A stretch of DNA of 64,000 bases from Lachnospiraceae bacterium (GTDB taxonomy: Bacteria; Bacillota; Clostridia; Lachnospirales; Lachnospiraceae): positions 1 through 64,000 of the forward strand of contig SVEQ01000004.1 in the NCBI GenBank assembly GCA_015057325.1. Direction: 5' to 3'. A model generated the notes under the pieces. It did no database searches. It saw nothing but the letters and a program-made list of their open reading frames with translations, and was not told where the DNA came from. Numbering within the stretch: the stretch's first letter is position 1; the number at the start of each line of letters is the position of its first letter. The position numbers were made by a program, and so were the translations under genes. Below, in pieces: positions 1 through 8,270 of the stretch.

Positions 1-96
1 CCTGCGTTGGAACTGCAATCATATGAGACGCATTAAAGACACATAAAGTTTCGTTTTAAAATGTAACTAAACAGCAAGATTGATAAGGAGGATAAG
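1..96. other. Upstream flank of fabZ, no gene assigned
   Basis: All three forward frames close within the first 45 bases, so at most the last dozen codons of an upstream gene could lie here, and I cannot tell which frame. The only clear signal is the AAGGAGG ribosome binding site just before fabZ. I see no convincing promoter and no copy of the FabT-like palindrome found upstream of plsX. Confidence 0.4.
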
Positions 97-522
97 ATGG
101 AATTAGGAATAAAAGAAATCATGGATATAATTCCGCATCGTCAGCCGTTTCTTTTAATTGATAGAGTAACGGATATGGTGCCCGGACAAAGTATTAAAGG
201 ATATAAGAATCTTTCGTATAACGAGCCGTTCTTTGCAGGACACTTTCCTGCTGAACCTGTTATGCCGGGGGTTTTACAGATAGAAGCACTTGCACAGCTT
301 GGTGCCGTATGTGTTTTGTCACTTGATGAGAACAAGGGGAAAACTGCTTATTTTGCAGGAATTAAAGAAGCAAAGTTTAAAACTAAAGTAGTTCCGGGTG
401 ACCGCTTGGATCTTGAGTGCGAGATTATCAAGGTTAAAGGTCCTGTCGGTGTCGGTGCAGTTAAGGCATCTGTTGATGGTAAGCTTGCCTGTAAAGCAGA
501 GATATCATTTATGATTGGTTAA
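97..522 (+). CDS. fabZ: 3-hydroxyacyl-ACP dehydratase FabZ
   Basis: Cytosolic dehydratase of type II fatty acid synthesis; it removes water from 3-hydroxyacyl-ACP to give trans-2-enoyl-ACP. The 141 residues match the usual family length. The hot-dog fold signature is intact: IPHRQPFLLIDRV near residues 12-24, then GHFPAEPVMPGVLQIEALAQ around 48-67, which carries the active-site His and Glu. The start has a strong AAGGAGG site. No other fab genes are next to it, so it sits apart from the main fab cluster; the gene after it is a flavinyltransferase of the Rnf module. Confidence 0.96.
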   Translation: MELGIKEIMDIIPHRQPFLLIDRVTDMVPGQSIKGYKNLSYNEPFFAGHFPAEPVMPGVLQIEALAQLGAVCVLSLDENKGKTAYFAGIKEAKFKTKVVPGDRLDLECEIIKVKGPVGVGAVKASVDGKLACKAEISFMIG

Positions 523-548
523 TATGTTAATCGGGGAATGAATGTATT

Positions 549-1622
549 ATGAGAAGATTTATTATAAGAAACAGACGTGCAATAACAGTAGTAACTGTTA
601 TCTTTATGATTGCGTTGTTTGCATACTTGATTTATAAGACAAAGCAGCTTGGATACGGACTTTATAAAAACAATACTTATCCGGGTTCTGCATTTGGAAC
701 TTCTGTCAAAACAACTATTTATGATAATGATATTAATAAAAGAGATGAAGCTTCAAAACTTGTAATTGAAGATTTGAGAGGACTTGATGAAAGAATATCT
801 TATCGAGTTGAAGGATCCGAGATGGCTTTGCTTAACAAAAACTATGAAATTGATGGCTTGAATAAGGTTTCGCCTGATGTCGCTTCGTGGATTAACAGGG
901 AAATAGAAATAAGCAAAGAAACAGACGGTGCATTTTCACCATGTATATTGCCGTTAACACAGTTGTGGGGAATAGAGGACGGTAATGAGGAAATTCCGGA
1001 AGCTTCATATATTGAAGATGCTTTACCGTTGGTTGATTCTTCAGGACTTGAAGTTGTGGATTCGTCTGTTGTTATTCATGAATTCGGAATGGGCCTTGAT
1101 TTGGGTGCAGTAGGCAAGGGCGTTGCGGCAGATATTGTCAAGGAAGAACTTGATAAATGTGGAGTTTCAGGTGCAGTAGTTTCCATTGGTGGAACGGTAC
1201 TTGTCTATGGAGATAAAGGTGATAATCGTCCGTGGCATATTGGAATAAGAGACCCAAGAGGTGGAATAGATGATGTTTTGGGTGTTCTTGATACAGAAGG
1301 AAATACTGTTATATCAACATCAGGTGATTATGAGCAGTATTTTGAAAAAGATGGCGTGAGATATCATCATATATTTGATCCAAGAACAGGATATCCTGCA
1401 AACAACGGTTTGATATCTGTTACAATAATAACACCTGATGGATTTCTTTCAGATGCGATGTCAACTGCCTGCTTTGTTATGGGGCTTAAGGATGGCTTGG
1501 CTTATGCAGAAAAAAAAGGCGTAAGTGCAATATTTGTTACAGAAGATAAAAAAGTATATACAACAAAAGACATTAATAAATCTTTTATCTTAAAGGCAAA
1601 GGGGTACAAACTTGAGAAGTGA
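549..1622 (+). CDS. apbE: FAD:protein FMN transferase (ApbE/Ftp family)
   Basis: Membrane-anchored enzyme that uses FAD to attach FMN covalently to Thr in Dxx(S/T)xAT motifs of target proteins. The 357-residue protein has an N-terminal membrane helix at about residues 12-28, then the ApbE domain with DLGAVGKGVAADIV, an SIGG turn, SGDYEQYF and HIFDPRTGYP, all typical family motifs. Its end overlaps the next gene by 11 bases. Candidate substrates lie a few kilobases downstream: RnfD and RnfG both carry the target motif. Family assignment is firm; the substrate link rests on gene context and on known Rnf biochemistry. Confidence 0.93.
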   Translation: MRRFIIRNRRAITVVTVIFMIALFAYLIYKTKQLGYGLYKNNTYPGSAFGTSVKTTIYDNDINKRDEASKLVIEDLRGLDERISYRVEGSEMALLNKNYEIDGLNKVSPDVASWINREIEISKETDGAFSPCILPLTQLWGIEDGNEEIPEASYIEDALPLVDSSGLEVVDSSVVIHEFGMGLDLGAVGKGVAADIVKEELDKCGVSGAVVSIGGTVLVYGDKGDNRPWHIGIRDPRGGIDDVLGVLDTEGNTVISTSGDYEQYFEKDGVRYHHIFDPRTGYPANNGLISVTIITPDGFLSDAMSTACFVMGLKDGLAYAEKKGVSAIFVTEDKKVYTTKDINKSFILKAKGYKLEK

Positions 1623-1986
1623 TGACTTTTTAAAGTGGAAAAAGGCGGATTTGTATATTATTGCGGCGTTGCTGTGTTTTGCAGCAATCGCCGTATTGTT
1701 GGTTAAAGGGCACAAAAACGGTGACTATATTATTGTTGAGTCGGAAGAGGGAAAACAGCAATATAGTCTAAATGAGGATAGAGAAATAATAATAGGTAGT
1801 GCCGAAGGTGGCCATAACAAGATTGTTATTTCTAATGGATATGTACATATGGAAGAGGCGGATTGTCCTAATCAGCTTTGCGTAAAACACAAACCCATAA
1901 GTCTTGATGGAGAGAGTATAGTGTGTCTTCCCAACAAGGTATATGTAACTGTTGTAAGTAAGAATAAAAAAGAAACGGATAATTAA
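1612..1986 (+). CDS. NusG domain II-containing membrane protein
   Basis: A 124-residue protein with one N-terminal membrane helix (about residues 14-31) and an extracytoplasmic NusG-domain-II-like beta domain ending in CPNQLCVKHKP, the cysteine pair typical of this family in Clostridia. Its function is not known; such genes are commonly found beside apbE, Gx transporter and rnf genes, which suggests a part in membrane redox assembly (inference). It starts with TTG, preceded by AAAGGGG, and overlaps the apbE stop, so the two are probably translationally coupled. Confidence 0.8.
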   Translation: MRSDDFLKWKKADLYIIAALLCFAAIAVLLVKGHKNGDYIIVESEEGKQQYSLNEDREIIIGSAEGGHNKIVISNGYVHMEEADCPNQLCVKHKPISLDGESIVCLPNKVYVTVVSKNKKETDN

Positions 1987-1991
1987 TATAT

Positions 1992-2504
1992 ATGAAAACA
2001 AAAACAATAACGCGACTTGGTATATTTTTATGTTTGGGACTTGTTTTGTCATATGTCGAAAGTCTCATTCCTGTTGTGGTTGCAATACCCGGTTTTAAGA
2101 TTGGACTTTCTAATATTGTTACAATGTATGTGCTATATGTGTATGACAGTAAAAAAGCATTTGTAATAATGGCGCTTAGAGTAATACTTTCGGGCTTTCT
2201 TTTTTCAGGAATGAGTGCAATTTTATACGGTCTTGTGGGCGGGGTATTTTGTATCGTTGTAATGTCATTACTAAAAAAAACAAATCTTTTTTCTGTTATG
2301 GCAGTAAGTATGACCGGTGCGGTATTTCACAATTTCGGACAGCTGATGGCAGCATTTATTGTAATGAATAATGCCAAAATATTTATGTATTTTCCGGTGC
2401 TTGTTTTGACCGGAATTGTTACAGGTTTGCTTATTGGATATTTGAGCGGTTTTGTTATAAAAAGATTGGAAAACAGTAGTCTTTTTTCTTCAAAAGATGT
2501 ATAA
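1992..2504 (+). CDS. Gx transporter family protein (HepS_I-like)
   Basis: A 170-residue polytopic membrane protein with about five hydrophobic helices. It fits the Gx transporter family, often annotated as heptaprenyl diphosphate synthase component I; landmarks are PGFKIGLSNIVTMYVLY (residues about 33-49) and FHNFGQLMAA (about 112-121). The substrate is unknown, and the old enzyme name is doubtful because the protein looks like an ECF-type membrane component. It follows the NusG-II gene by 5 bases and closes the apbE cassette before rnfC. No good Shine-Dalgarno is visible, so translation may rely on coupling. Confidence 0.75.
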   Translation: MKTKTITRLGIFLCLGLVLSYVESLIPVVVAIPGFKIGLSNIVTMYVLYVYDSKKAFVIMALRVILSGFLFSGMSAILYGLVGGVFCIVVMSLLKKTNLFSVMAVSMTGAVFHNFGQLMAAFIVMNNAKIFMYFPVLVLTGIVTGLLIGYLSGFVIKRLENSSLFSSKDV

Positions 2505-2529
2505 TGGATAGTGGATTTTTAGGGAATTC

Positions 2530-2553
2530 TAACGCCTGGGATATGCGGCGTTA
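2530..2553 (+). other. Hairpin between Gx transporter gene and rnfC
   Basis: TAACGCC and GGCGTTA form a 7-base-pair stem with a 10-base loop in the short gap ahead of rnfC. There is no T-run after it, so it is not a convincing terminator; it could be an mRNA stability or processing element. Confidence 0.35.
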
Positions 2554-2577
2554 ATAATATTTATGCGAGGTAACGAT

Positions 2578-3900
2578 ATGGGTTTATTATCATTTGTAGG
2601 GGGAATTCACCCTTACGACGGGAAGGAGCTTTCCAAGGATAAGAAGATAACAGAGTATCTGCCCAAGGGCGATTGTGTCTATCCTCTTTCACAACACATT
2701 GGTGCTCCGGCAACTCCGATTGTTAAGAAGGGAGACCGGGTGCTTGTGGGTCAGAAGATTGCGGAGGCTTCGGGTTTTGTTTCTGCCAATGTTCATTCCG
2801 GAGTATCGGGAACGGTTAAGACGATTGAACCGAGAATGACTGTGTCGGGAACGAAAGTTAATTCAATCATTATTGAGAATGACGGATTGTTTGAGGAGAT
2901 GGATTTTTCTGCCAATGTCAAACCATTAGACCAGCTTTATCGGGAAGATGTTAAGGACATGATTAAGGAGGCCGGAATTGTCGGTATGGGTGGTGCCGGA
3001 TTTCCTACACATGTTAAGTTGTCTCCAAAGAACGAAGATGCGATAGATACTATCATTGTAAATGGTGCCGAGTGTGAGCCGTATCTTACATCTGATTATA
3101 GACGTATGATAGAAACTCCGAATAAGATTGTTGCCGGACTTCAGATAGTAATAAATCTCTTTGACAATGCGAAGGGAATCATTGCAATTGAGGACAATAA
3201 GCAGGATGCAATCAAGGTTTTAACCGAACTTACCGAAGGTATGGATAATATTACAGTTAATGCTGTTAAGACAAAATACCCTCAGGGAGCTGAGCGTCAG
3301 TTAATTTTTGCCAATACAAAAAGAGAGATTAATTCTTCTATGCTTCCTGCAGATGCAGGTTGCATAGTTCACAATATCGATACGATAGTTGCTATATACA
3401 ATGCTGTTGTTGAAGGTAGACCACTTTATGAAAGAATAGTTACCGTTACCGGTGATGCGGTTAATGAATGTGCTAATTACAGAGTAAGAATCGGTACCAA
3501 TATACAGGAGTTGATTGATGCAGTAGGTGGATTTAACATCGAAGACCCGGCTAAGATTATTTCAGGTGGTCCTATGATGGGTAAGGCTTTGTTTACTCTT
3601 GATGCACCGATTGTCAAAGGCTCGTCAGCACTTCTTTGCTTTAGAGAAGATGTTGTTGCAGACCTTGAGCCTTCTAACTGTATACGTTGTGGAAGATGTG
3701 TGGATGTTTGCCCGGGACGTGTAATGCCTAATCATCTTGCGGATGCTGCGGAACATGGCGATATCGATGAGTTTTTAAAGTGTGACGGAATGGAATGTTG
3801 TGAGTGTGGATGTTGCTCATATGTATGTCCTGCCAAACGTCATTTAACTCAGATTATAGCAGGAACTAGAAAACAAGTACTTGCAAACAGGAAGAAGTAG
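2578..3900 (+). CDS. rnfC: Rnf complex subunit RnfC
   Basis: Peripheral NADH-side subunit of the ferredoxin:NAD+ oxidoreductase (Rnf), which couples electron flow from reduced ferredoxin to NAD+ with ion export. The 440-residue protein starts with the RnfC barrel-sandwich region, continues with the nucleotide/FMN-binding region (GMGGAGFPTHVKL near residue 138), and ends with two ferredoxin-type clusters, CIRCGRCVDVCPG and CECGCCSYVCPAKR. I chose ATG 2578 over the in-frame ATG at 2563 because GCGAGG lies at the right distance from it. It is the first gene of a tight rnfCDGEAB operon. Confidence 0.95.
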   Translation: MGLLSFVGGIHPYDGKELSKDKKITEYLPKGDCVYPLSQHIGAPATPIVKKGDRVLVGQKIAEASGFVSANVHSGVSGTVKTIEPRMTVSGTKVNSIIIENDGLFEEMDFSANVKPLDQLYREDVKDMIKEAGIVGMGGAGFPTHVKLSPKNEDAIDTIIVNGAECEPYLTSDYRRMIETPNKIVAGLQIVINLFDNAKGIIAIEDNKQDAIKVLTELTEGMDNITVNAVKTKYPQGAERQLIFANTKREINSSMLPADAGCIVHNIDTIVAIYNAVVEGRPLYERIVTVTGDAVNECANYRVRIGTNIQELIDAVGGFNIEDPAKIISGGPMMGKALFTLDAPIVKGSSALLCFREDVVADLEPSNCIRCGRCVDVCPGRVMPNHLADAAEHGDIDEFLKCDGMECCECGCCSYVCPAKRHLTQIIAGTRKQVLANRKK

Positions 3901-3911
3901 GGGGTGTTATT

Positions 3912-4859
3912 TTGGATTACAGTATGAAGATTTCTTCTTCACCACATATCAGAGATAAGGAATCAACCACCAACATAATGGGACAGGTTATTGTTGCACT
4001 TATTCCTGCTGCGGTATTTGGTGTTTATAATTTTGGATTTAAAGCATTATTGTTATATCTTATAACTATTGCATGTTGCGTAGGCTTTGAGGCGGGTTTT
4101 GAAAAACTCACCAACAGGAAAATAACAATTAAGGATTTGTCAGCGGTTCTTACAGGACTTTTGCTTGCAATGAACTTACCGCCTGACGTTCCTTTTTGGA
4201 TTCCGATACTTGGAAGTTTTTTTGCAATAATTGTTGTTAAACAACTTTTTGGAGGACTCGGTCAGAACTTTATGAATCCTGCACTTGGAGCAAGATGCTT
4301 CCTGCTTATATCATTTACGGGAACAATGACAAGTTTTTCTTATGATGCTATTACAACTGCAACACCTCTTGCAGATTTGAAGGCAGGTAAGGCGGTTGAT
4401 GTTCTTTCAATGTTTTTGGGAACAACAGCAGGAACTATTGGAGAAACCTGTGCGCTTGCACTGATTATAGGTGGCGCGTTTCTTATTATAAGAGGAATTA
4501 TCAGTATCCGAATTCCTTTAGCTTACATAGCAACATTTTCAGTGCTTATTCTTATATACGGATTCTTTAGCGGAAGAGGCTTCGATATAAGTTTCTTGCT
4601 TGCGCACCTTTGTGGTGGTGGTTTGATGCTTGGTGCATTCTTCATGGCAACGGATTATGTTACATCACCGATAACACCTGTGGGAAGAATTGTTTTTGGT
4701 GTGCTTCTCGGATTTTTGACATTTTTGTTTAGAATATTTGGAGGCTCGGCAGAAGGAGTGTCTTATGCCATAATTCTTGGCAACCTTCTTGTACCGCTTA
4801 TTGAGAAGGTTACAGTTCCTGCTTCTTTTGGAAAGGGGGCTGTGAAACATGAATCTTGA
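3912..4859 (+). CDS. rnfD: Rnf complex subunit RnfD (flavinylated)
   Basis: Integral membrane subunit of Rnf with covalently bound FMN. About nine hydrophobic helices are visible over 315 residues. The flavinylation site reads DAITTATPL, with Thr151 as the expected acceptor, a variant of Dxx(S/T)xAT with Thr at the position usually held by Gly, Ala or Ser. The TTG start at 3912 is favoured because AGGGGG lies 8 bases upstream; the in-frame ATG at 3924 is too far from it. The gene overlaps rnfG by 11 bases. Confidence 0.94.
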   Translation: MDYSMKISSSPHIRDKESTTNIMGQVIVALIPAAVFGVYNFGFKALLLYLITIACCVGFEAGFEKLTNRKITIKDLSAVLTGLLLAMNLPPDVPFWIPILGSFFAIIVVKQLFGGLGQNFMNPALGARCFLLISFTGTMTSFSYDAITTATPLADLKAGKAVDVLSMFLGTTAGTIGETCALALIIGGAFLIIRGIISIRIPLAYIATFSVLILIYGFFSGRGFDISFLLAHLCGGGLMLGAFFMATDYVTSPITPVGRIVFGVLLGFLTFLFRIFGGSAEGVSYAIILGNLLVPLIEKVTVPASFGKGAVKHES

Positions 4860-5442
4860 GATTATTAAGAACACATTATCGCTTATGTTGATTACTCTCG
4901 TTGCAGGAGTGCTTTTGGGACTTGTATATGAAGTTACAAAAGATCCGATTGCAAATGAGAAACAGAAGGCAAAAGAAGAGGCGTATAAGTTAGTATTTGA
5001 CGACGCGGCATCATTTGAAGATGAGGGCATTGATATAGCAGATGCCAATGTTGCTTTGAAAAATGAAAACTATGACGTGACAATTAACGAAGTGTTGAAA
5101 GTCAAAGATGCATCGGGTGCAGACGCCGGTTTTGTTTTGACGCTTACCGATCATGAGGGTTATGGCGGAGACATACAGTTTGCTATGGGTGTGAGAAATG
5201 ACGGAACACTTAACGGCATTTCATTCCTTTCAATCGGCGAAACAGCGGGACTTGGCATGAAGGCAACCGGAGATGACTTTAAGAGTCAGTTTGCGGGTAA
5301 GAATGTTTCGAAGTTCTCATATACGAAATCAGGAGCAACATCCGATGACCAGATTGATGCATTGTCAGGTGCAACTATAACAACCAATGCAGTTACCAAT
5401 GGTGTAAATGCAGGCTTATATTATATTAGTACTTTGAATTAG
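4849..5442 (+). CDS. rnfG: Rnf complex subunit RnfG (flavinylated)
   Basis: Single-helix subunit whose FMN-binding domain faces outward and passes electrons through covalent FMN. The 197 residues contain a membrane helix at about 10-27 and the FMN-binding domain with DALSGATITTNAV near the C-terminus; Thr176 is the expected acceptor for ApbE. A second SGAT lies 12 residues earlier (161-164) but lacks the Asp three residues before the Ser, so it is probably not modified. ATG 4849 overlaps the end of rnfD and has AAAGGGGG upstream. Confidence 0.94.
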   Translation: MNLEIIKNTLSLMLITLVAGVLLGLVYEVTKDPIANEKQKAKEEAYKLVFDDAASFEDEGIDIADANVALKNENYDVTINEVLKVKDASGADAGFVLTLTDHEGYGGDIQFAMGVRNDGTLNGISFLSIGETAGLGMKATGDDFKSQFAGKNVSKFSYTKSGATSDDQIDALSGATITTNAVTNGVNAGLYYISTLN

Positions 5443-5453
5443 GGGGTGAGGAT

Positions 5454-6233
5454 ATGAGTAAATCATTAGATTGTATTAAAAGTGGCATAATTACTGAAAA
5501 TCCCACCTTTGTACAGATGCTTGGTATGTGTCCGACTATGGCGGTAACAACTTCTGCAATTAACGGAATCGGAATGGGACTTACGACAACGGTTATTTTG
5601 ATATTAAGTAATATGATGATATCAGCACTTCGTAAGTTTATACCGGATAAGGTTCGTATTCCTGCATATATTGTTGTTGTTGCCTCATTTGTTACAATAG
5701 TGCAGTTTTTGTTGGAAGGCTTTGTTCCTTCGTTATACGACAGTCTCGGTATATACATACCGCTTATTGTTGTTAACTGTATCATTTTAGGTCGTGCGGA
5801 AAGTTTTGCTTCGAAGAACAATATATGGCTTTCAATGATGGACGGAATCGGAATGGGGCTTGGATTTACAATAGGACTTACTTCTATCGGAATATTTCGT
5901 GAACTTTTAGGTAACGGTTCTGTATTTGGTTTTAACCTTATGCCGAGTAGTTATCAGCCTGTAACAATACTTATTCTTGCACCGGGAGCATTCTTTGTAC
6001 TTGCAGGTCTCGTTGCAGTTCAGAATAAGGTTCGTTTGACTAAGGCCAAGAAGGCAGGAAGCGAGATTAGTGTGTGTGAGCGAACAGATGGGTGTGCATC
6101 ATGTACGAATGCGTTGTGCTCAGGTAAAGCCTACACGTTAGAAAGTGTTATGGAAGATAAAAAGGCTACTAAGGAAGAAAAGAAGGCGTCAGAAGAGAAG
6201 AAAGCTTCTGATGATAAGAAGGAGGTGGAGTAA
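5454..6233 (+). CDS. rnfE: Rnf complex subunit RnfE with Cys-rich charged tail
   Basis: Polytopic membrane subunit of Rnf, homologous to NqrD, forming the central membrane core with RnfA and contributing ligands to a membrane Fe-S cluster (family knowledge). MLGMCPTMAVTTSAINGIGMG near the N-terminus and IIVVNCIILGRAESFA mid-protein are typical. At 259 residues it is longer than the usual 200-210: the extra part has four Cys within CERTDGCASCTNALC followed by a run of Lys/Glu/Asp/Ser repeats. The tail probably faces the cytoplasm. The stop is immediately followed by the rnfA start. Confidence 0.93.
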   Translation: MSKSLDCIKSGIITENPTFVQMLGMCPTMAVTTSAINGIGMGLTTTVILILSNMMISALRKFIPDKVRIPAYIVVVASFVTIVQFLLEGFVPSLYDSLGIYIPLIVVNCIILGRAESFASKNNIWLSMMDGIGMGLGFTIGLTSIGIFRELLGNGSVFGFNLMPSSYQPVTILILAPGAFFVLAGLVAVQNKVRLTKAKKAGSEISVCERTDGCASCTNALCSGKAYTLESVMEDKKATKEEKKASEEKKASDDKKEVE

Positions 6234-6809
6234 ATGAATCTGTTTTTGATAGCTGTTTCAGCAGCACTTGTTAATAATGTCGTATTAAGTCAGTTTCTTG
6301 GACTCTGCCCGTTTATTGGTGTATCCAAAAAGGTTGATACAGCAGCAGGTATGGGCGGTGCTGTTATATTTGTTATAACAATTGCATCTGCCGTTACTAA
6401 TATCATTTATTCTCAGATACTTGTAAGATTTGATGTGACTTACTTGCAGACAATAGTGTTTATTCTCGTAATCGCTGCACTTGTTCAGTTTGTGGAAATG
6501 GTACTTAAGAAGTTAATGCCGCCACTTTATAAGGCACTTGGTGTGTATCTCCCTCTTATTACAACTAACTGTGCGGTTTTGGGAGTTGCTCTTTTGAATG
6601 TTCAGAAGTCGTATGGATTTGTTGCTTCCGTAATTAACGGTTTTGGTACAGCGCTTGGATTTACCGTTGCGATTGTAATAATGGCCGGTATCAGAGAGAA
6701 GATAGAGTATAACGATATTCCGGAATCATTTAAGGGAACACCGATTGTATTGCTTACAGCAGGTCTTATGGCTATGGCATTCTTTGGTTTTTCCGGACTA
6801 ATCAAGTAA
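6234..6809 (+). CDS. rnfA: Rnf complex subunit RnfA
   Basis: Integral membrane subunit, about six helices in 191 residues, homologous to NqrE and an inverted-topology partner of RnfE. It holds NNVVLSQFLGLCPFIGVSKK near the N-terminus and YLPLITTNCAVLGVAL mid-protein; the two Cys are the expected Fe-S ligands. It begins one base after the rnfE stop, with GGAGGTGG just upstream. Length and sequence are ordinary for the family. Confidence 0.95.
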   Translation: MNLFLIAVSAALVNNVVLSQFLGLCPFIGVSKKVDTAAGMGGAVIFVITIASAVTNIIYSQILVRFDVTYLQTIVFILVIAALVQFVEMVLKKLMPPLYKALGVYLPLITTNCAVLGVALLNVQKSYGFVASVINGFGTALGFTVAIVIMAGIREKIEYNDIPESFKGTPIVLLTAGLMAMAFFGFSGLIK

Positions 6810-6821
6810 GGGGGAGAGGTT

Positions 6822-7613
6822 ATGTTATCATCAATATTAATTGCAATGGCAATAGTTGGAGGAACCGGACTTGTTATCGGTATTCTTCTTGGAATTGCCG
6901 GTGAGAAGTTCAAGGTTGAAGTTGATGAACGTGAAAAGAAAGTAAGAGATGCTCTTCCCGGTAACAATTGCGGTGGCTGCGGATTTCCGGGTTGTGACGG
7001 GCTTGCGGCGGCTATTGCGGCAGGTGATGCTGCTGTTAATGCGTGTCCTGTTGGTGGCGACAAAGTGGCAGCTGCAATAGGAGAGATAATGGGAGTGTCC
7101 GTCGGCGATTCTGTTAAAATGACAGCATTTGTCAAATGTGCGGGAACTTGCGACAAAGCAAAAGAAAAATACGATTATGTGGGCCCTAGGGATTGTAAAC
7201 TTGCTATGAATAATCCGGGCGGAGGCTCAAAAACATGTACATACGGATGTACAGGATTTGGTAACTGTAAGAATGTATGTCCTTTTGATGCCATTGATAT
7301 TATTGACGGGGTTGCTTATGTTGACCCTGAGAAATGTAAAGCTTGTGGCAAGTGCGTTGCAGAGTGTCCGAAGCATTTAATAGAATTAATCCCTGCCGAG
7401 AACAGTTATAAGGTGAAATGTAATTCTAAGGATAAGGGCGTTGAGGTCAAGAAAGCATGTGATGCAGGTTGTATAGGTTGTGGTTTGTGCGCAAAGGCAT
7501 GTCAGGTTGATGCAATAACCGTTGAGAACAATCTTGCTCATATAGACCAGGATAAATGTGTTAAATGTGGTGCATGCAAGGAGAAATGCCCGGTTAAGAT
7601 TATACATAATTAA
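6822..7613 (+). CDS. rnfB: Rnf complex ferredoxin-type subunit RnfB
   Basis: Entry point for electrons from reduced ferredoxin. The 263 residues have an N-terminal membrane helix (about 5-25), a four-Cys 4Fe-4S domain (NNCGGCGFPGCDG near 48-60), and then several ferredoxin-like clusters: CTYGCTGFGNCKNVCP, CKACGKCVAECPK, CIGCGLCAKACQ and CVKCGACKEKCPV. It is the last gene of the operon, and the normal terminator seems lost: only eight bases after the stop the sequence turns into Rhs-derived DNA. Confidence 0.95.
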   Translation: MLSSILIAMAIVGGTGLVIGILLGIAGEKFKVEVDEREKKVRDALPGNNCGGCGFPGCDGLAAAIAAGDAAVNACPVGGDKVAAAIGEIMGVSVGDSVKMTAFVKCAGTCDKAKEKYDYVGPRDCKLAMNNPGGGSKTCTYGCTGFGNCKNVCPFDAIDIIDGVAYVDPEKCKACGKCVAECPKHLIELIPAENSYKVKCNSKDKGVEVKKACDAGCIGCGLCAKACQVDAITVENNLAHIDQDKCVKCGACKEKCPVKIIHN

Positions 7614-7621
7614 ATAAAGAA

Positions 7622-8270
7622 ATAATGGTAATGATTATTTCTCATATTATCTCGCTTGTCAGTTTGATGTGTTCATTCGCGAAATGGCTTCACGTACATG
7701 CAAGCATAAATTAAGCCGCTTTGCTTATTTTCCACTTCAACAATGTCGGAAGTACAATGGCTGTAACAGATGCCAGGGGAAACATTGTTGAGACATATAA
7801 CTATACACCATATGGTGAATTGATAGACGGCGAGTATAGACAAGACGTTCCGTTCCTCTACAATGGACAATACGGTGTAACTACTGACAGTAATGGTCTC
7901 TATTACATGAGAGCACGTTACTACAACGTAGACATCAAACGTTTCATCAATCAGGATGTATTGTTAGGTGTATTAGAACGTGTAAGTAGTCTTAACAGAT
8001 ATGCATATGTAGAAGGCAATCCTGTAAGTTATCTTGATCCGTTTGGGTTGGAGAAGATAGCATATTATATGCAAATGCATGATGATTTGTCGCTCCTTTC
8101 AGCAATAATCGTATGGCTGCAGTTGTCATTATGGAGCGGGGTTTCTGCTTTCGTAGGAGACATATTATTTTTTCAAATTGGCAGATGATAGTGAATTTGA
8201 CGTATTAATAAACAGTTTAATAGCAGGGATGGAAAAAATAATAGGTGATGGAGGCGTCGAGGGTTATTAA
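7622..8270 (+). pseudogene. Rhs/YD-repeat gene 3' fragment with C-terminal tip (copy 1)
   Basis: A decayed 3' end of an Rhs-type polymorphic toxin gene. Bases 7622-7647 match 9113-9138 of copy 2 with one difference, then an 85-nt insertion breaks the frame, and the match resumes at 7733. The core reads VTDARGNIVETYNYTPYGEL, YNGQYGVTTDSNGLYYMRAR and NPVSYLDPFGLEK, the conserved Rhs core ending in the DPFG junction that precedes variable toxin tips. The tip then stops at 8188, but another frame carries a soluble-looking tail (ADDSEFDVLINSLIAGMEKI) to a TAA at 8268-8270 that overlaps the next ATG. No start codon or upstream Rhs body remains. The toxin activity of the tip cannot be identified. 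Confidence 0.8.
7648..7732. repeat. 85-nt insertion with hairpin inside the Rhs fragment
   Basis: Defined by comparison with copy 2, where the flanking Rhs sequence is continuous across 9138/9139. The insert holds a stem of GCGAAATGGCTT (7679-7690) against AAGCCGCTTTGC (7713-7724), with one mismatch and two G-T pairs, around a 22-base loop. Its length is not a multiple of three. It resembles a small mobile hairpin or MITE-like repeat, but no second copy is visible here and no clear target duplication can be proved. Confidence 0.5.

Noticed and set aside
1..45. C-terminal end of a gene upstream of fabZ
   Set aside because: Three frames stop within 45 bases and none gives enough residues to recognise.
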